In this document: positions 1 to 8,400 of the stretch, in pieces | Numbering within the stretch: position 1 is the stretch's first letter | How the letters are laid out: the number at the start of each line of letters is the position of its first letter | Assembly (NCBI GenBank): GCA_964490015.1 | Contig: CAZBBA010000108.1 | Location: forward strand, 1-10,777 | Direction of reading: 5' to 3' | Length of the DNA stretch: 10,777 nucleotides | DNA from: Perlabentimonas sp964490015 | Lineage (GTDB): Bacteria > Bacteroidota > Bacteroidia > Bacteroidales > Tenuifilaceae | The notes under the pieces: generated by a model | Seen by the model: the letters and a program-made list of their open reading frames with translations, nothing else | Told to the model about the DNA's origin: nothing | Database searches by the model: none | Translations under genes and position numbers: made by a program

Positions 1-1
1 A

Positions 2-3000
2 AATATTGCAGTCACAGCAATTACAGAAACTGCAAATGGCAGTCTACTGGTTGGCGTTCAAAATGGATTAGTTCAAATTCATGATGGTATTACTACCATT
101 TTCACCGTTCTATCAAGGGTAAACTCGTTTAAGCAATCAAATCCCACTGCCACGATAATAAGCCTACCCGATGAAATTCTTTTTAATAGAAACTTTGGTA
201 GGGTTGATGAGATATACCAAACAGAAAGTGGCAGAATTTGGCTTTTTATGTCGCGCAATAACGATGGCAAACTTCTACTGTTTAACCCTCAGGATACGTT
301 AAAGGGTCTTCTAACCAAATTTGAAATAAAAACAGAAATTGGAGGATTTCCCCTGCCTAACCGCAACCAACTCTTTAAAACTAGCAAAGGTGACAAGTGG
401 ATAATTAACGGATTCTACAAAAGCGGCATACTTAAACAAAGCGGGAAGAAGTGGAACCTGCTAAAGCTTAGCGACACCTTTGGTGGCGATGAGCTGCACA
501 CCGATATTATGGAGGTTTCCGATGGCTCGTTATGGATTGGAGGACTCGGGAAATTATATGTATTCGACAAGGGTAAATGGAGCATTTTCTCCGCCCCTAC
601 CCTTCCGATACCCTCGTCGCGAATCATTTTTCACGAGGCCAAGGATGGATCAATTTGGATTGCTGGAGTACAGGGTGATGTATTTCGCTTAAGCTACAAT
701 AACGACAAGTGGGTTAAGTACAAGGGCGTAAACTTTCAATTTTGCGATCAAGACGGCAGGGAGTGGTTTATTACCTCCGATGGCAAGGTGCTTTACAAGA
801 ATAAGAGTAGCTGGTATGCCTACGACAAGCAAAGCGGACTGATAGATGCTCCTGTAAAGCTAATCTCATCGCGAAAAGGGCGAATTTGGGTTGTTGGTAG
901 CCATCAAACAGTTGCCGCCACCGCCTACCTCGAAAATGGTAGATGGCATATGCAAACCCATCCCAAACTATCGTGGGGAATTGATCCCCGCTCGGTATTT
1001 ATTGATCGAAACGGATCGCTTTGGATGGGGGCTAGTGTTGATAGACAAGAGCATTTAGGACAAACCTCGGGAATTCTACAACTCCAAAATCCCGATGGTG
1101 ACTCGCTAATCTGGCGGCACTACACGCAGCAGGATGGCATTGGCCAGCACAATGTGTATGGCATTGGCCAGTCGCCCGATGGGCGAATTTGGGCTGGGGG
1201 GACCAACCTAATCAGCTTTACACCCCCACGTTGGCAACCCTTTACCGAGGTTGAGCATTTCAACGAGTTTATCGACATTGTACATAGCCGTTCCAACCTT
1301 TGGGTTGGCTCTCGCTACTACGGACTTTTCCGCTTCGATGGAAGTAAGTGGTCGCACTTCACGAAGAATCACGGTCTACCCAGCAACACCATTATCAGCA
1401 TTTACGAGGAATCACCCGATCGTGTTTGGGCCATTACCGATAAGGATATTGCCTGGTTCGATGGGAATACATGGTCGTCGGGACTTTTCTCTGAGGAGTT
1501 TCGAATTCCACGCGAGGGCGGAGAAATCCTAGCGGGTCTGAATGGGGAGATTTGGATAAATAAGGCTCTCCGGGAGTGGAAAAGAAGAGCGTTCCCCTAC
1601 AGCGTTGCTCCGGCTGATGCTTACGACGATTTTTGGGCTGTTCGCTATACCAGCGATAAGATGCCCCCCAGAACAACCATATCGGTTTACTCCGAAACGG
1701 TAGATCAGTCGGGCAACACACTAATTGGCTGGACAGCCAATGATCACTGGGAGAACACGCCCTCGGAGCTAATCACCTACTCTTATAGGCTAAACGATGA
1801 GGAATGGTCCGATTTTTCGGCACAAACTACCATCGTTTTAACAAAGTTGAGCAGTGGCAAGCACACCTTTGAGGTTAGATCGCGCGATTTGGATAACAAC
1901 ATCGAACAGATTCCAGCAAGAATTACCTTTACCGTAAAGCCGCCAATCTGGAAGCAACCCTGGTTTATTGTACTTGTTGTATCGTTCCTAATCACCATTG
2001 GGTTTTACGAAACACGGCTTATCCAACGTAACCGAAGCCTTTTTAGGCTTAACCAAACCCTGTCGGATGTAAACCAAAAGTTGGAAACGCGCAAGGAGAA
2101 GATTGAGCGACAAAAGGAGCAAATTTTGCATCAGAAGGAAGAACTTGAGCAGAAAAATATAACCCTAGAGGAACAGAATGAGGAGATTATGAAGCAGCGC
2201 GACAAGTTGCAGGAGATGGTGGTAAAGGTTGAAGAATTATCGAGTATTAAGCAACGATTCTTCACCAATATTTCGCACGAATTCCGCACGCCGCTTACGC
2301 TAATCCTTGGATCCATTGAGCAGCTGCTCAGCGCGCCCGGACGGACCGAAAGAGCAAAACTAACCCAGGCCTACGAGATTATCCAGCGCAACTCAAGGCG
2401 CATCCTAAGGCTTATAAACCAGATTCTTGATATCCGAAAGATAGAAATGGGGAAATTGGAACTACGACCCCAGCATGGTGATATTGTTGCCTTTAGCAAG
2501 GAAATCGTTTTTATGTTTAACGATTTAGCCCAAAAACAAGCCATCAACCTCCAGTTCCAAAGTACCTTACCGACCATAAGCATCCTATTTGACCCCGATA
2601 TTATTGAGAAAATTCTTTTCAACCTATTATCAAATGCCTTTAAATCGACACCGCAAGGTGGTGAAATTCAGGTTTCGATTGCTGAACTCGAAGATGATGG
2701 TAAATCAAAAATCAACTTTACCGTAAAAGATAGCGGACAGGGCATACCCAAGCAGTTTATCGATCATATTTTCGACCGGTTCTACCAACTCAGCGAGGCC
2801 AACTGTCAGCAGAAATACGATGGTTCAGGCATTGGTTTATCATTAGTAAAAGATCTTGTAACCACGCACAACGGTACTATCGAAGTGGCAAGTCAGCAGG
2901 GCGAAGGCACCTCCTTCAACTTCAGTATTCCTTACATCACGGCAAAAAACGATGAGGAGGATATTGCAAAACCCGTAATAGGCCCCTCCGAGTATATTGC

Positions 3001-3868
3001 TGGAAATATTAAACAGGAAATACAAATTATTGAAACCACGCTGGAGCAGGCCCGGATTAGCGAGGAGCGCAACACGGCCAGCCCGGCAGTGTCGAGCGAG
3101 CATAGCGATAAGCTGCTTGCCCTAATAGTTGAAGATGAGTTTGAGTTCCGGGAGTTTATTCGAGAAATCCTTGAGGAGGAATTTGAGTTGATTGAAGCAT
3201 CAAATGGGCTTGCAGGGTATAATCAGGCCATAAAGTACCAGCCCGATATTATTATTACCGATGTGATGATGCCCGAGATGAACGGCATTGAGCTGTGCGA
3301 AAAACTTAAGGAAAACCTTATTACAAACCATATTCCCGTGGTAATGCTTACGGCACGCTCATCGCCCGAGCATAAGCTGGAGGGTTATCAAACTGGTGCC
3401 GATGCCTACATCGAAAAACCTTTTAACCGGGACTACCTAAGAATTAGGGTTAACAATTTGGTGCAGGCAAAGGAGAAAACCCGCGAAAAAATTCTACGCG
3501 ACCTTACCACTCAACCCGAAGAGGTGGCCGTTCACTCCGAGGACGACAAGATGCTCCGCCGTATTCGAGAGGTTTTGGAGGAGAATATTGCCAACTCCGA
3601 CTTTGATGTTGAAACCATGAGCCAACTCTTTTGCCTAAGCCGATTCCACTTCTCGCGCAAGATTAAGCAGCTTACCGGGCTAAACCCAAAGGAAATTATA
3701 GACTCGTTCCGATTAAAGCGCGCTGCGCAAATACTTACACAGCAAAAATTGTCGATTTCGGAGGTTGCCTACATGGTGGGCTTCGATCACCCAAACTCCT
3801 TTACCAGAGCCTTTAGGAAGTACTTTGGCGTTACCCCAACCGAGTACATTTCACAGAATTTATCGTAG
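2..3868 (+). CDS. Hybrid two-component system sensor/regulator (HTCS), 5'-partial
   Basis: One-protein phosphorelay regulator that controls a PUL. The frame is open from base 2 to the TAG at 3866-3868 (1,288 visible residues), so the ATG at 248 is internal and the true start lies upstream. Numbering from base 2: residues 1-535 hold about 12 propeller blades (Reg_prop type, repeated G-x-[IL]-W as in GSLWIGG, GSLWMG, GRIWAGG). A Y_Y_Y-like sandwich spans about 562-646 (HTFEVRSRD) and a membrane helix about 650-670. A long Glu/Lys/Gln-rich coiled coil spans about 680-754. The kinase follows: H-box NISHEFRTPL with His759 (codon 2276-2278), N-box Asn878, G1 DSGQGIP (910-916), and G2 GSGIG (941-945). 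The receiver has acidic pair Glu1044/Asp1045, phospho-acceptor Asp1087 (codon 3260-3262), Thr1117 and Lys1139. A C-terminal AraC helix-turn-helix covers about 1185-1285 (SEVAYMVGF, FGVTPTEY). All catalytic residues are present. Family knowledge: the propeller binds oligosaccharide in the periplasm. Target: inferred to be the genes downstream. Confidence 0.97.
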   Translation, partial: NIAVTAITETANGSLLVGVQNGLVQIHDGITTIFTVLSRVNSFKQSNPTATIISLPDEILFNRNFGRVDEIYQTESGRIWLFMSRNNDGKLLLFNPQDTLKGLLTKFEIKTEIGGFPLPNRNQLFKTSKGDKWIINGFYKSGILKQSGKKWNLLKLSDTFGGDELHTDIMEVSDGSLWIGGLGKLYVFDKGKWSIFSAPTLPIPSSRIIFHEAKDGSIWIAGVQGDVFRLSYNNDKWVKYKGVNFQFCDQDGREWFITSDGKVLYKNKSSWYAYDKQSGLIDAPVKLISSRKGRIWVVGSHQTVAATAYLENGRWHMQTHPKLSWGIDPRSVFIDRNGSLWMGASVDRQEHLGQTSGILQLQNPDGDSLIWRHYTQQDGIGQHNVYGIGQSPDGRIWAGGTNLISFTPPRWQPFTEVEHFNEFIDIVHSRSNLWVGSRYYGLFRFDGSKWSHFTKNHGLPSNTIISIYEESPDRVWAITDKDIAWFDGNTWSSGLFSEEFRIPREGGEILAGLNGEIWINKALREWKRRAFPYSVAPADAYDDFWAVRYTSDKMPPRTTISVYSETVDQSGNTLIGWTANDHWENTPSELITYSYRLNDEEWSDFSAQTTIVLTKLSSGKHTFEVRSRDLDNNIEQIPARITFTVKPPIWKQPWFIVLVVSFLITIGFYETRLIQRNRSLFRLNQTLSDVNQKLETRKEKIERQKEQILHQKEELEQKNITLEEQNEEIMKQRDKLQEMVVKVEELSSIKQRFFTNISHEFRTPLTLILGSIEQLLSAPGRTERAKLTQAYEIIQRNSRRILRLINQILDIRKIEMGKLELRPQHGDIVAFSKEIVFMFNDLAQKQAINLQFQSTLPTISILFDPDIIEKILFNLLSNAFKSTPQGGEIQVSIAELEDDGKSKINFTVKDSGQGIPKQFIDHIFDRFYQLSEANCQQKYDGSGIGLSLVKDLVTTHNGTIEVASQQGEGTSFNFSIPYITAKNDEEDIAKPVIGPSEYIAGNIKQEIQIIETTLEQARISEERNTASPAVSSEHSDKLLALIVEDEFEFREFIREILEEEFELIEASNGLAGYNQAIKYQPDIIITDVMMPEMNGIELCEKLKENLITNHIPVVMLTARSSPEHKLEGYQTGADAYIEKPFNRDYLRIRVNNLVQAKEKTREKILRDLTTQPEEVAVHSEDDKMLRRIREVLEENIANSDFDVETMSQLFCLSRFHFSRKIKQLTGLNPKEIIDSFRLKRAAQILTQQKLSISEVAYMVGFDHPNSFTRAFRKYFGVTPTEYISQNLS

Positions 3869-3879
3869 GTCACTTTTTG

Positions 3880-3899
3880 TTTGCATTAAAGCAAATTTT
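3880..3899 (+). terminator. Weak candidate intrinsic terminator after the HTCS gene
   Basis: Eleven bases after the HTCS stop, TTTGC (3880-3884) and GCAAA (3891-3895) form a 5-bp stem around a 6-base loop, followed directly by TTTT. The position and trailing T-run fit a small rho-independent terminator. The stem is short and AU-rich with a brief T-tract, so it may be leaky or a chance structure. If it works, it would separate the regulator transcript from the lyase gene. Confidence 0.25.
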
Positions 3900-3900
3900 G

Positions 3901-3954
3901 AATATTGGTTCAGCGGCAAATGGCCGTAATTAGCTTTTGTAATATGCCAATATT
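3901..3954. promoter_or_regulatory. Spaced inverted repeat in the regulator-lyase intergenic region
   Basis: AATATTGG (3901-3908) and CCAATATT (3947-3954) are perfect 8-base inverted arms separated by 38 bases, about 20 bases upstream of the lyase start. The region lies between an HTCS and the first gene it would be expected to control, where an activator site and promoter should sit. A loose resemblance to the Bacteroidota -7 element (TAnnTTTG) occurs at 3931-3939 (TAGCTTTTG, one base too many), with TTGG at 3905-3908 as a poor -33 candidate. An operator role is inference from position. The arms could also pair in RNA as a weak long-loop stem. Confidence 0.35.
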
Positions 3955-3956
3955 TC

Positions 3957-3970
3957 ATCACTAAAGTGAT
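3957..3970. promoter_or_regulatory. Perfect 6+6 palindrome next to the lyase start codon
   Basis: ATCACTAAAGTGAT is a perfect inverted repeat (ATCACT / AGTGAT, 2-base gap) ending three bases before the lyase ATG at 3974. It occupies the place of a ribosome binding site, and no Shine-Dalgarno sequence is evident. As DNA it could bind a dimeric regulator. As RNA its loop is too small for the full stem, though a shortened stem could influence initiation. Function unknown. Confidence 0.35.
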
Positions 3971-3973
3971 TTT

Positions 3974-5341
3974 ATGAGCAAGCTGTTTTCCATATTCAAC
4001 CATTTTTCCCTTTCAACAATTGGGCTATTTCTTTTCATTGTAATCCAATCGTGCAACATCGGCACGGCTTCAAATCAAGTAGAGATGACGCCTGCGTTCC
4101 CTGGTGCTATGGGTGGAGGTATGTACACCACAGGTGGTCGCGGCGGTAAGGTGATTAAGGTTACAAACCTGAATGATGATGGCCCCGGCAGCTTAAGAAA
4201 AGCCATTAAGGCCAAGGGCCCTAGAACAATTGTTTTTGAGGTATCGGGCAATATCCTACTAAACTCCCAACTTACCATAAATAATGGCGACTTAACCATT
4301 GCCGGACAAACTGCCCCAGGCGAGGGAGTCTGCATACAGGGACACGAGGTTAGAATTAATGCCGATAATGTGATAATACGATATCTGCGGTTTAGACCAG
4401 GTGATGTATTGGGCGAGCAACTCGATGCCCTTACTGGCATGCGGAATAAAAATATTATTATCGACCACTGCAGCATGAGCTGGTCCACCGACGAAACCGT
4501 ATCGCTTTACGATAACGAGAATTTCACCCTGCAGTGGTGTATTATTGGCGAAAGCCTTAACAACTCGGTTCATAGCAAAGGTAAGCACGGCTACGGAGGC
4601 ATTTGGGGAGGTAAAAATGCGTCGTTTGTAAATAATATCATAGCGCATCACTCCAGCCGTAATCCTCGATTACAGGGTACCCGTTACCAAAAGGAAGAGG
4701 ACATGGAAAAAGCCGAGCTAATCAACAACTTAATATATAACTGGGGCGACAAGGCAATATATGGTGGCGAGAACGGCAGGTATAATCTTATTAACAACAT
4801 CTTTATACCAGGCCCAGCCTCACCCAAAAAAGCCATTGTTGAAATTTTGGAACCCTATGCACCCTTCGGGCAATTCTACTTAAAGGGTAATGAGATTTGG
4901 AACGGCAAGAATAATTACAAAGCAACAGATAAAAACGTAACACTGCCTGCAGGCGAGTACATAAAAAGACTCGTTCATAAACCTCTTGAATTCCCTATAG
5001 TTACCCAACCAATGGAAACCAACGAGGCATATAAGAAATTACTCGCCAGCGCCGGTGCAAGCCTAAGCCGCGATGCGGTTGACCAGCGAATTATTAGCAA
5101 TATTACCAACCGAACGTATACTTTTGGCAACAAGGGAATTATCGACAGCCAAAACGACACCCAGGGGTGGCCAGCTCTAACGAGCATGCCGCCCCTTTTT
5201 GATTCTGATGGGGATGGTATCCCCGACGCCTGGGAAACTAACTACGGGCTTAATCCAACCGACCCTGCCGATGGGAATGCATACACCCTCGACAAGCGTT
5301 ACACCAATCTCGAAGTTTACATCAACTCACTGGTTGATTAG
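3974..5341 (+). CDS. Pectate lyase, polysaccharide lyase family 1 type, lipoprotein
   Basis: Predicted Ca2+-dependent beta-elimination of polygalacturonate (the homogalacturonan backbone of pectin), giving 4,5-unsaturated oligogalacturonides. The 455-residue protein has a hydrophobic lipoprotein signal ending in the lipobox IQSC (Cys27). Family landmarks follow in order: TTGGRGG (52-58), GPGSLR (70-75), LTIAGQTAPG (107-116), IIIDHCSMSW (161-170, matching the PL1 WIDH motif), HGYGGIWGG (205-213), and HHSSRNPR (225-232, matching RxP). Arg229 is the likely catalytic base by comparison with PL1 enzymes. Asp151, Asp173 and Glu174 are candidate Ca2+ ligands. The parallel beta-helix is followed by a C-terminal segment with a calcium-loop-like stretch DSDGDGIPDAWE (410-421) and YTNLEVYINSLV at the end, common in Bacteroidota pectate lyases. 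The residues after Cys27 (NIGTASNQ) are not acidic, so surface exposure is uncertain. It lies between the HTCS and susC/susD genes. A lyase of another beta-helix family is less likely. Confidence 0.93.
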   Translation: MSKLFSIFNHFSLSTIGLFLFIVIQSCNIGTASNQVEMTPAFPGAMGGGMYTTGGRGGKVIKVTNLNDDGPGSLRKAIKAKGPRTIVFEVSGNILLNSQLTINNGDLTIAGQTAPGEGVCIQGHEVRINADNVIIRYLRFRPGDVLGEQLDALTGMRNKNIIIDHCSMSWSTDETVSLYDNENFTLQWCIIGESLNNSVHSKGKHGYGGIWGGKNASFVNNIIAHHSSRNPRLQGTRYQKEEDMEKAELINNLIYNWGDKAIYGGENGRYNLINNIFIPGPASPKKAIVEILEPYAPFGQFYLKGNEIWNGKNNYKATDKNVTLPAGEYIKRLVHKPLEFPIVTQPMETNEAYKKLLASAGASLSRDAVDQRIISNITNRTYTFGNKGIIDSQNDTQGWPALTSMPPLFDSDGDGIPDAWETNYGLNPTDPADGNAYTLDKRYTNLEVYINSLVD

Positions 5342-5420
5342 ACTATATCTAGCCTAAAAATTTTTTAACCATTTAACACAAACGATTTCTATCAAAGTAT
5401 TAACCAAAAAAAAATGCAAC
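5342..5420 (+). other. AT-rich leader between the lyase and the SusC gene
   Basis: This 79-base spacer begins with a very weak stem overlapping the lyase stop (TAGA 5339-5342 / TCTA 5348-5351), followed by an A5T6 tract (5356-5366), which is too poor to call a terminator. TTAACC occurs twice (5365-5370 and 5400-5405) and again before the third lipoprotein gene (10440-10445). No TTTG or TAnnTTTG promoter element is visible on the + strand, so cotranscription with the lyase gene is plausible. An A-run just upstream of the susC ATG fits the A-rich initiation regions of Bacteroidota. Confidence 0.4.
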
Positions 5421-8400
5421 ATGAAATTACTTCACTTTAACAAAGCCTTTAGGCCTACGCTCATACTCTGCGCGATGCTATTTTCCGGCTACAGCTTGTG
5501 GGGTCAAACCATAAGCGTGAAGGGAAATGTAAAGGACGAGTTTGGCGACAATATGCCAGGCGTAAACGTTATTGTAACGGGCACTCAGGTTGGAGCCGTT
5601 ACCACTAGCGATGGGAACTACACCATCGAAGCCCCAATCAATGGCAGCCTTACATTCTCATTTATTGGATACAAAAGCCTTACCGTACCGGTTCAAGGTC
5701 GTACGGTGATTGATGTGGTTTTACAATCCGACATTCTAGGTCTCGACGAGATTGTGGTTATTGGATACGCCACCCAGCAGCGCCGCGACATTACCGGATC
5801 CGTTGCCTCGGTTCGTGGCGATGAGCTTAAAACTAAGCCCATCTCTAACATCTCCGAGGCACTTACAGGTAAACTAGCCGGGGTTCAGATTACCACCACC
5901 GAGGGTTCGCCCGATGCCGAGGTTCGCATCAGAGTTCGTGGAGGTGGGTCTATCACCGGCGACAATACGCCTCTGTATATTGTTGATGGTTTCCCCGTAG
6001 AGTCCATCTCCGATATCTCCCCTGCCGATATCGAGTCAATCGACGTGCTAAAGGATGCCTCATCAACCGCCATTTACGGTTCGCGGGGTGCTAACGGGGT
6101 AATTATAGTTACCACCAAAAGGGGCGCCGAGGGTCGCATTACTGTTCGCTACGATGCGTATACTGGATTTAAGAAGATAGCCAAAACGCTTGATGTCCTT
6201 TCGCTTCACGACTATGCCATGTGGCAGTACGAACGCTCATTGCTCGACAATTCTCCCGATGAGTACACCGATTACTTTGGCAACTTCCAGGATATAGATC
6301 TATACCTAGATGCCCCAGGCAACGATTGGCAGAAGTTAGCCTTTGGCCGCACTGGAACATCTTTTAATCACAACCTTAATATCTCGGGAGGAACCGAGCT
6401 GTTTAAGTACTCGTTTAGCTACAGTAATCTTACCGACAAGGCAATTATGCAGATGTCGGGCTTTAGGCGCGATAACCTTAGCCTAAATCTTACCAACAAG
6501 CCAAATAAAAAGGTAACTCTCGATTTCTCATTACGCTACTCCGACACCCAGATTGAGGGAGGTGGAACCAACGAGCAGAATGAGATTTCTACTGCCGACT
6601 CGCGGTTAAAGGATGCTATGCTGTACCCATCAATCCCCGTTTCCGGGCTAACCGATGCCACTGAAACCGACCAGGAGTTTAACCTTAACAACCCATTGGT
6701 TTCGCTTGCCGACAACAACCGTTTCCAGAAGCGAACAACTTATAACCTAAATGCCAGCTTAAACTGGAACATAATCGATAATCTTCGCTTTAGGACTGAT
6801 ATTGGGATGGACGATTACAAGTATAACAATGATCGTTTCTACGGATTAACCACGTACTATATTAAGAACGTTCCTTCGGGCGAAAATCAGGGCAAACCTG
6901 CACTGGTTATGGCAAAGATGGCTCGTACCACTTACCGTAATACCAATACCCTGAACTATAACTTCAAGGATCTTCTCCCCGAAGCCCACAGCTTAAACAT
7001 TCTGGTTGGTCAGGAGTACATTTTGCGGGAACAGGAGTTGCTTAACACCATTGTTCACGGTATCGACAAGGGTTTCGATTTTCAGGATGCCCGAAGCCTA
7101 TCGGCTTTTGGATCGGCATATACAATCGATAATTTCTACTCCCCCAACGATATTCTGTTCTCATTCTTTGGACGCGCCAACTACGATTTCCGTAGTCGCT
7201 ACCTTTTCAGCGGAACCTTCAGGGCCGATGGTTCATCGAAATTCTCCAAGGGAAACCGTTGGGGATACTTCCCCTCGGCTGCTGTGGCCTGGCGTTTATC
7301 CGACGAAAGTTTTATGGAGTTTAGCCGTAGCTGGTTTAACGATATTAAGCTACGTTTAAGCTACGGAACTGCTGGTAACAACAACATTCCAACAGGTCAG
7401 CTTGTACAAGGACTTGAGGTTAGAAGCACTACATGGGTTAATGGTTTTGGTAGTTTCTGGGCTGCCTCAAAAACTATGGCCAACCCCGACCTAAAATGGG
7501 AAACCACTGTTACGCGTAACGTAGGTCTCGATCTTACTGCACTTAGAGGTAGAATTACCGCATCGTTCGAAGGCTATATCAACAGTACAAAAGACCTGCT
7601 AATCCTGGCACCAACCCCAGGTACCGGCTACGACAATCAGTACCGCAATATGGGTGAAACCGAAAATAAGGGTATTGAGGCTATGATTACCTGGATTGCC
7701 ATCGACAAGCCAAAGTACGGGTTAACGATCAGTGGTAATATCGGTTTCAACAAGAACAGGGTGGTTTCGCTCGGTAGCGTAGACGAAATCTATGCTGAAT
7801 CGGGTTGGGCTTCAACCGAAATTGGACAAGACTTTTTGGTTATGACCGGTCTTTCTGTGGGTACCATGTGGGGTTACAAGAATGATGGCCGTTATGAAGT
7901 GTCCGACTTTGAGGGTTACGATGGTAACAACTGGGTACTTAAGCCAGGAGTTGTCGACTCTTCACCAGTTGTGGGAACTCTCCGCCCAGGATCGATGAAA
8001 CTTATGAATATGACAGAAGGCGACAACATTGTAAATATTGAGGATAGGGTAATAATTGGCGAAGCTAACCCCCTACATACTGGTGGTTTCACAATTAATG
8101 GCCGCGCTTATGGTTTCGATATGTCAGCTGCATTTAACTGGAGCTATGGCAACGATATCTACAATGCCAACAAGGTTGAGTACACCTCAACCAGCAAGTA
8201 CCACTCGCGCAACATGATTACCATCATGGAAGAAGGTGAGCGCTGGACCAACCTTCTCCCCGATGGAACCATTAGCAACGACCCCGATGAGCTAGCTGCA
8301 ATGAACACCAATACCACCATGTGGTCGCCTTATATGTCGCGTTTTGTATTTAGCGATTGGGCTGTTGAGGATGGATCGTTCCTAAGGCTTAACACGCTAA

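Noticed and set aside
1134..1171. 14-base direct repeat ATGGCATTGGCCAG (1134-1147 and 1158-1171)
   Set aside because: It is in frame inside the HTCS propeller and encodes GIGQ twice within a repetitive beta-propeller fold. A small local duplication or codon coincidence explains it; not a mobile or regulatory repeat.
3931..3939. Bacteroidota -7 promoter element TAGCTTTTG
   Set aside because: It has one base too many between TA and TTTG, and no good TTTG -33 element lies at the proper distance; mentioned only as a weak candidate, not called as a promoter.
4075..4651. Minus-strand open frames of 119 and 137 codons opposite the lyase gene
   Set aside because: They lie fully inside a well-supported lyase gene, overlap each other, show no recognisable motif and have no separate leader; they are antisense shadows.
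5339..5367. Terminator after the lyase gene
   Set aside because: The stem is only 4 bp and is separated from the T-run by several bases including an A-run; too weak to call.
5414..5440. Eight-codon ORF starting at the ATG at 5414 and overlapping the susC start
   Set aside because: It could be a leader peptide, but it is tiny, has no family or stalling motif I recognise, and such ATGs arise easily in A-rich leaders.
7006..7359. 117-codon + strand frame inside susC
   Set aside because: Out-of-frame shadow of the transporter gene; the in-frame protein is conserved SusC barrel sequence throughout.
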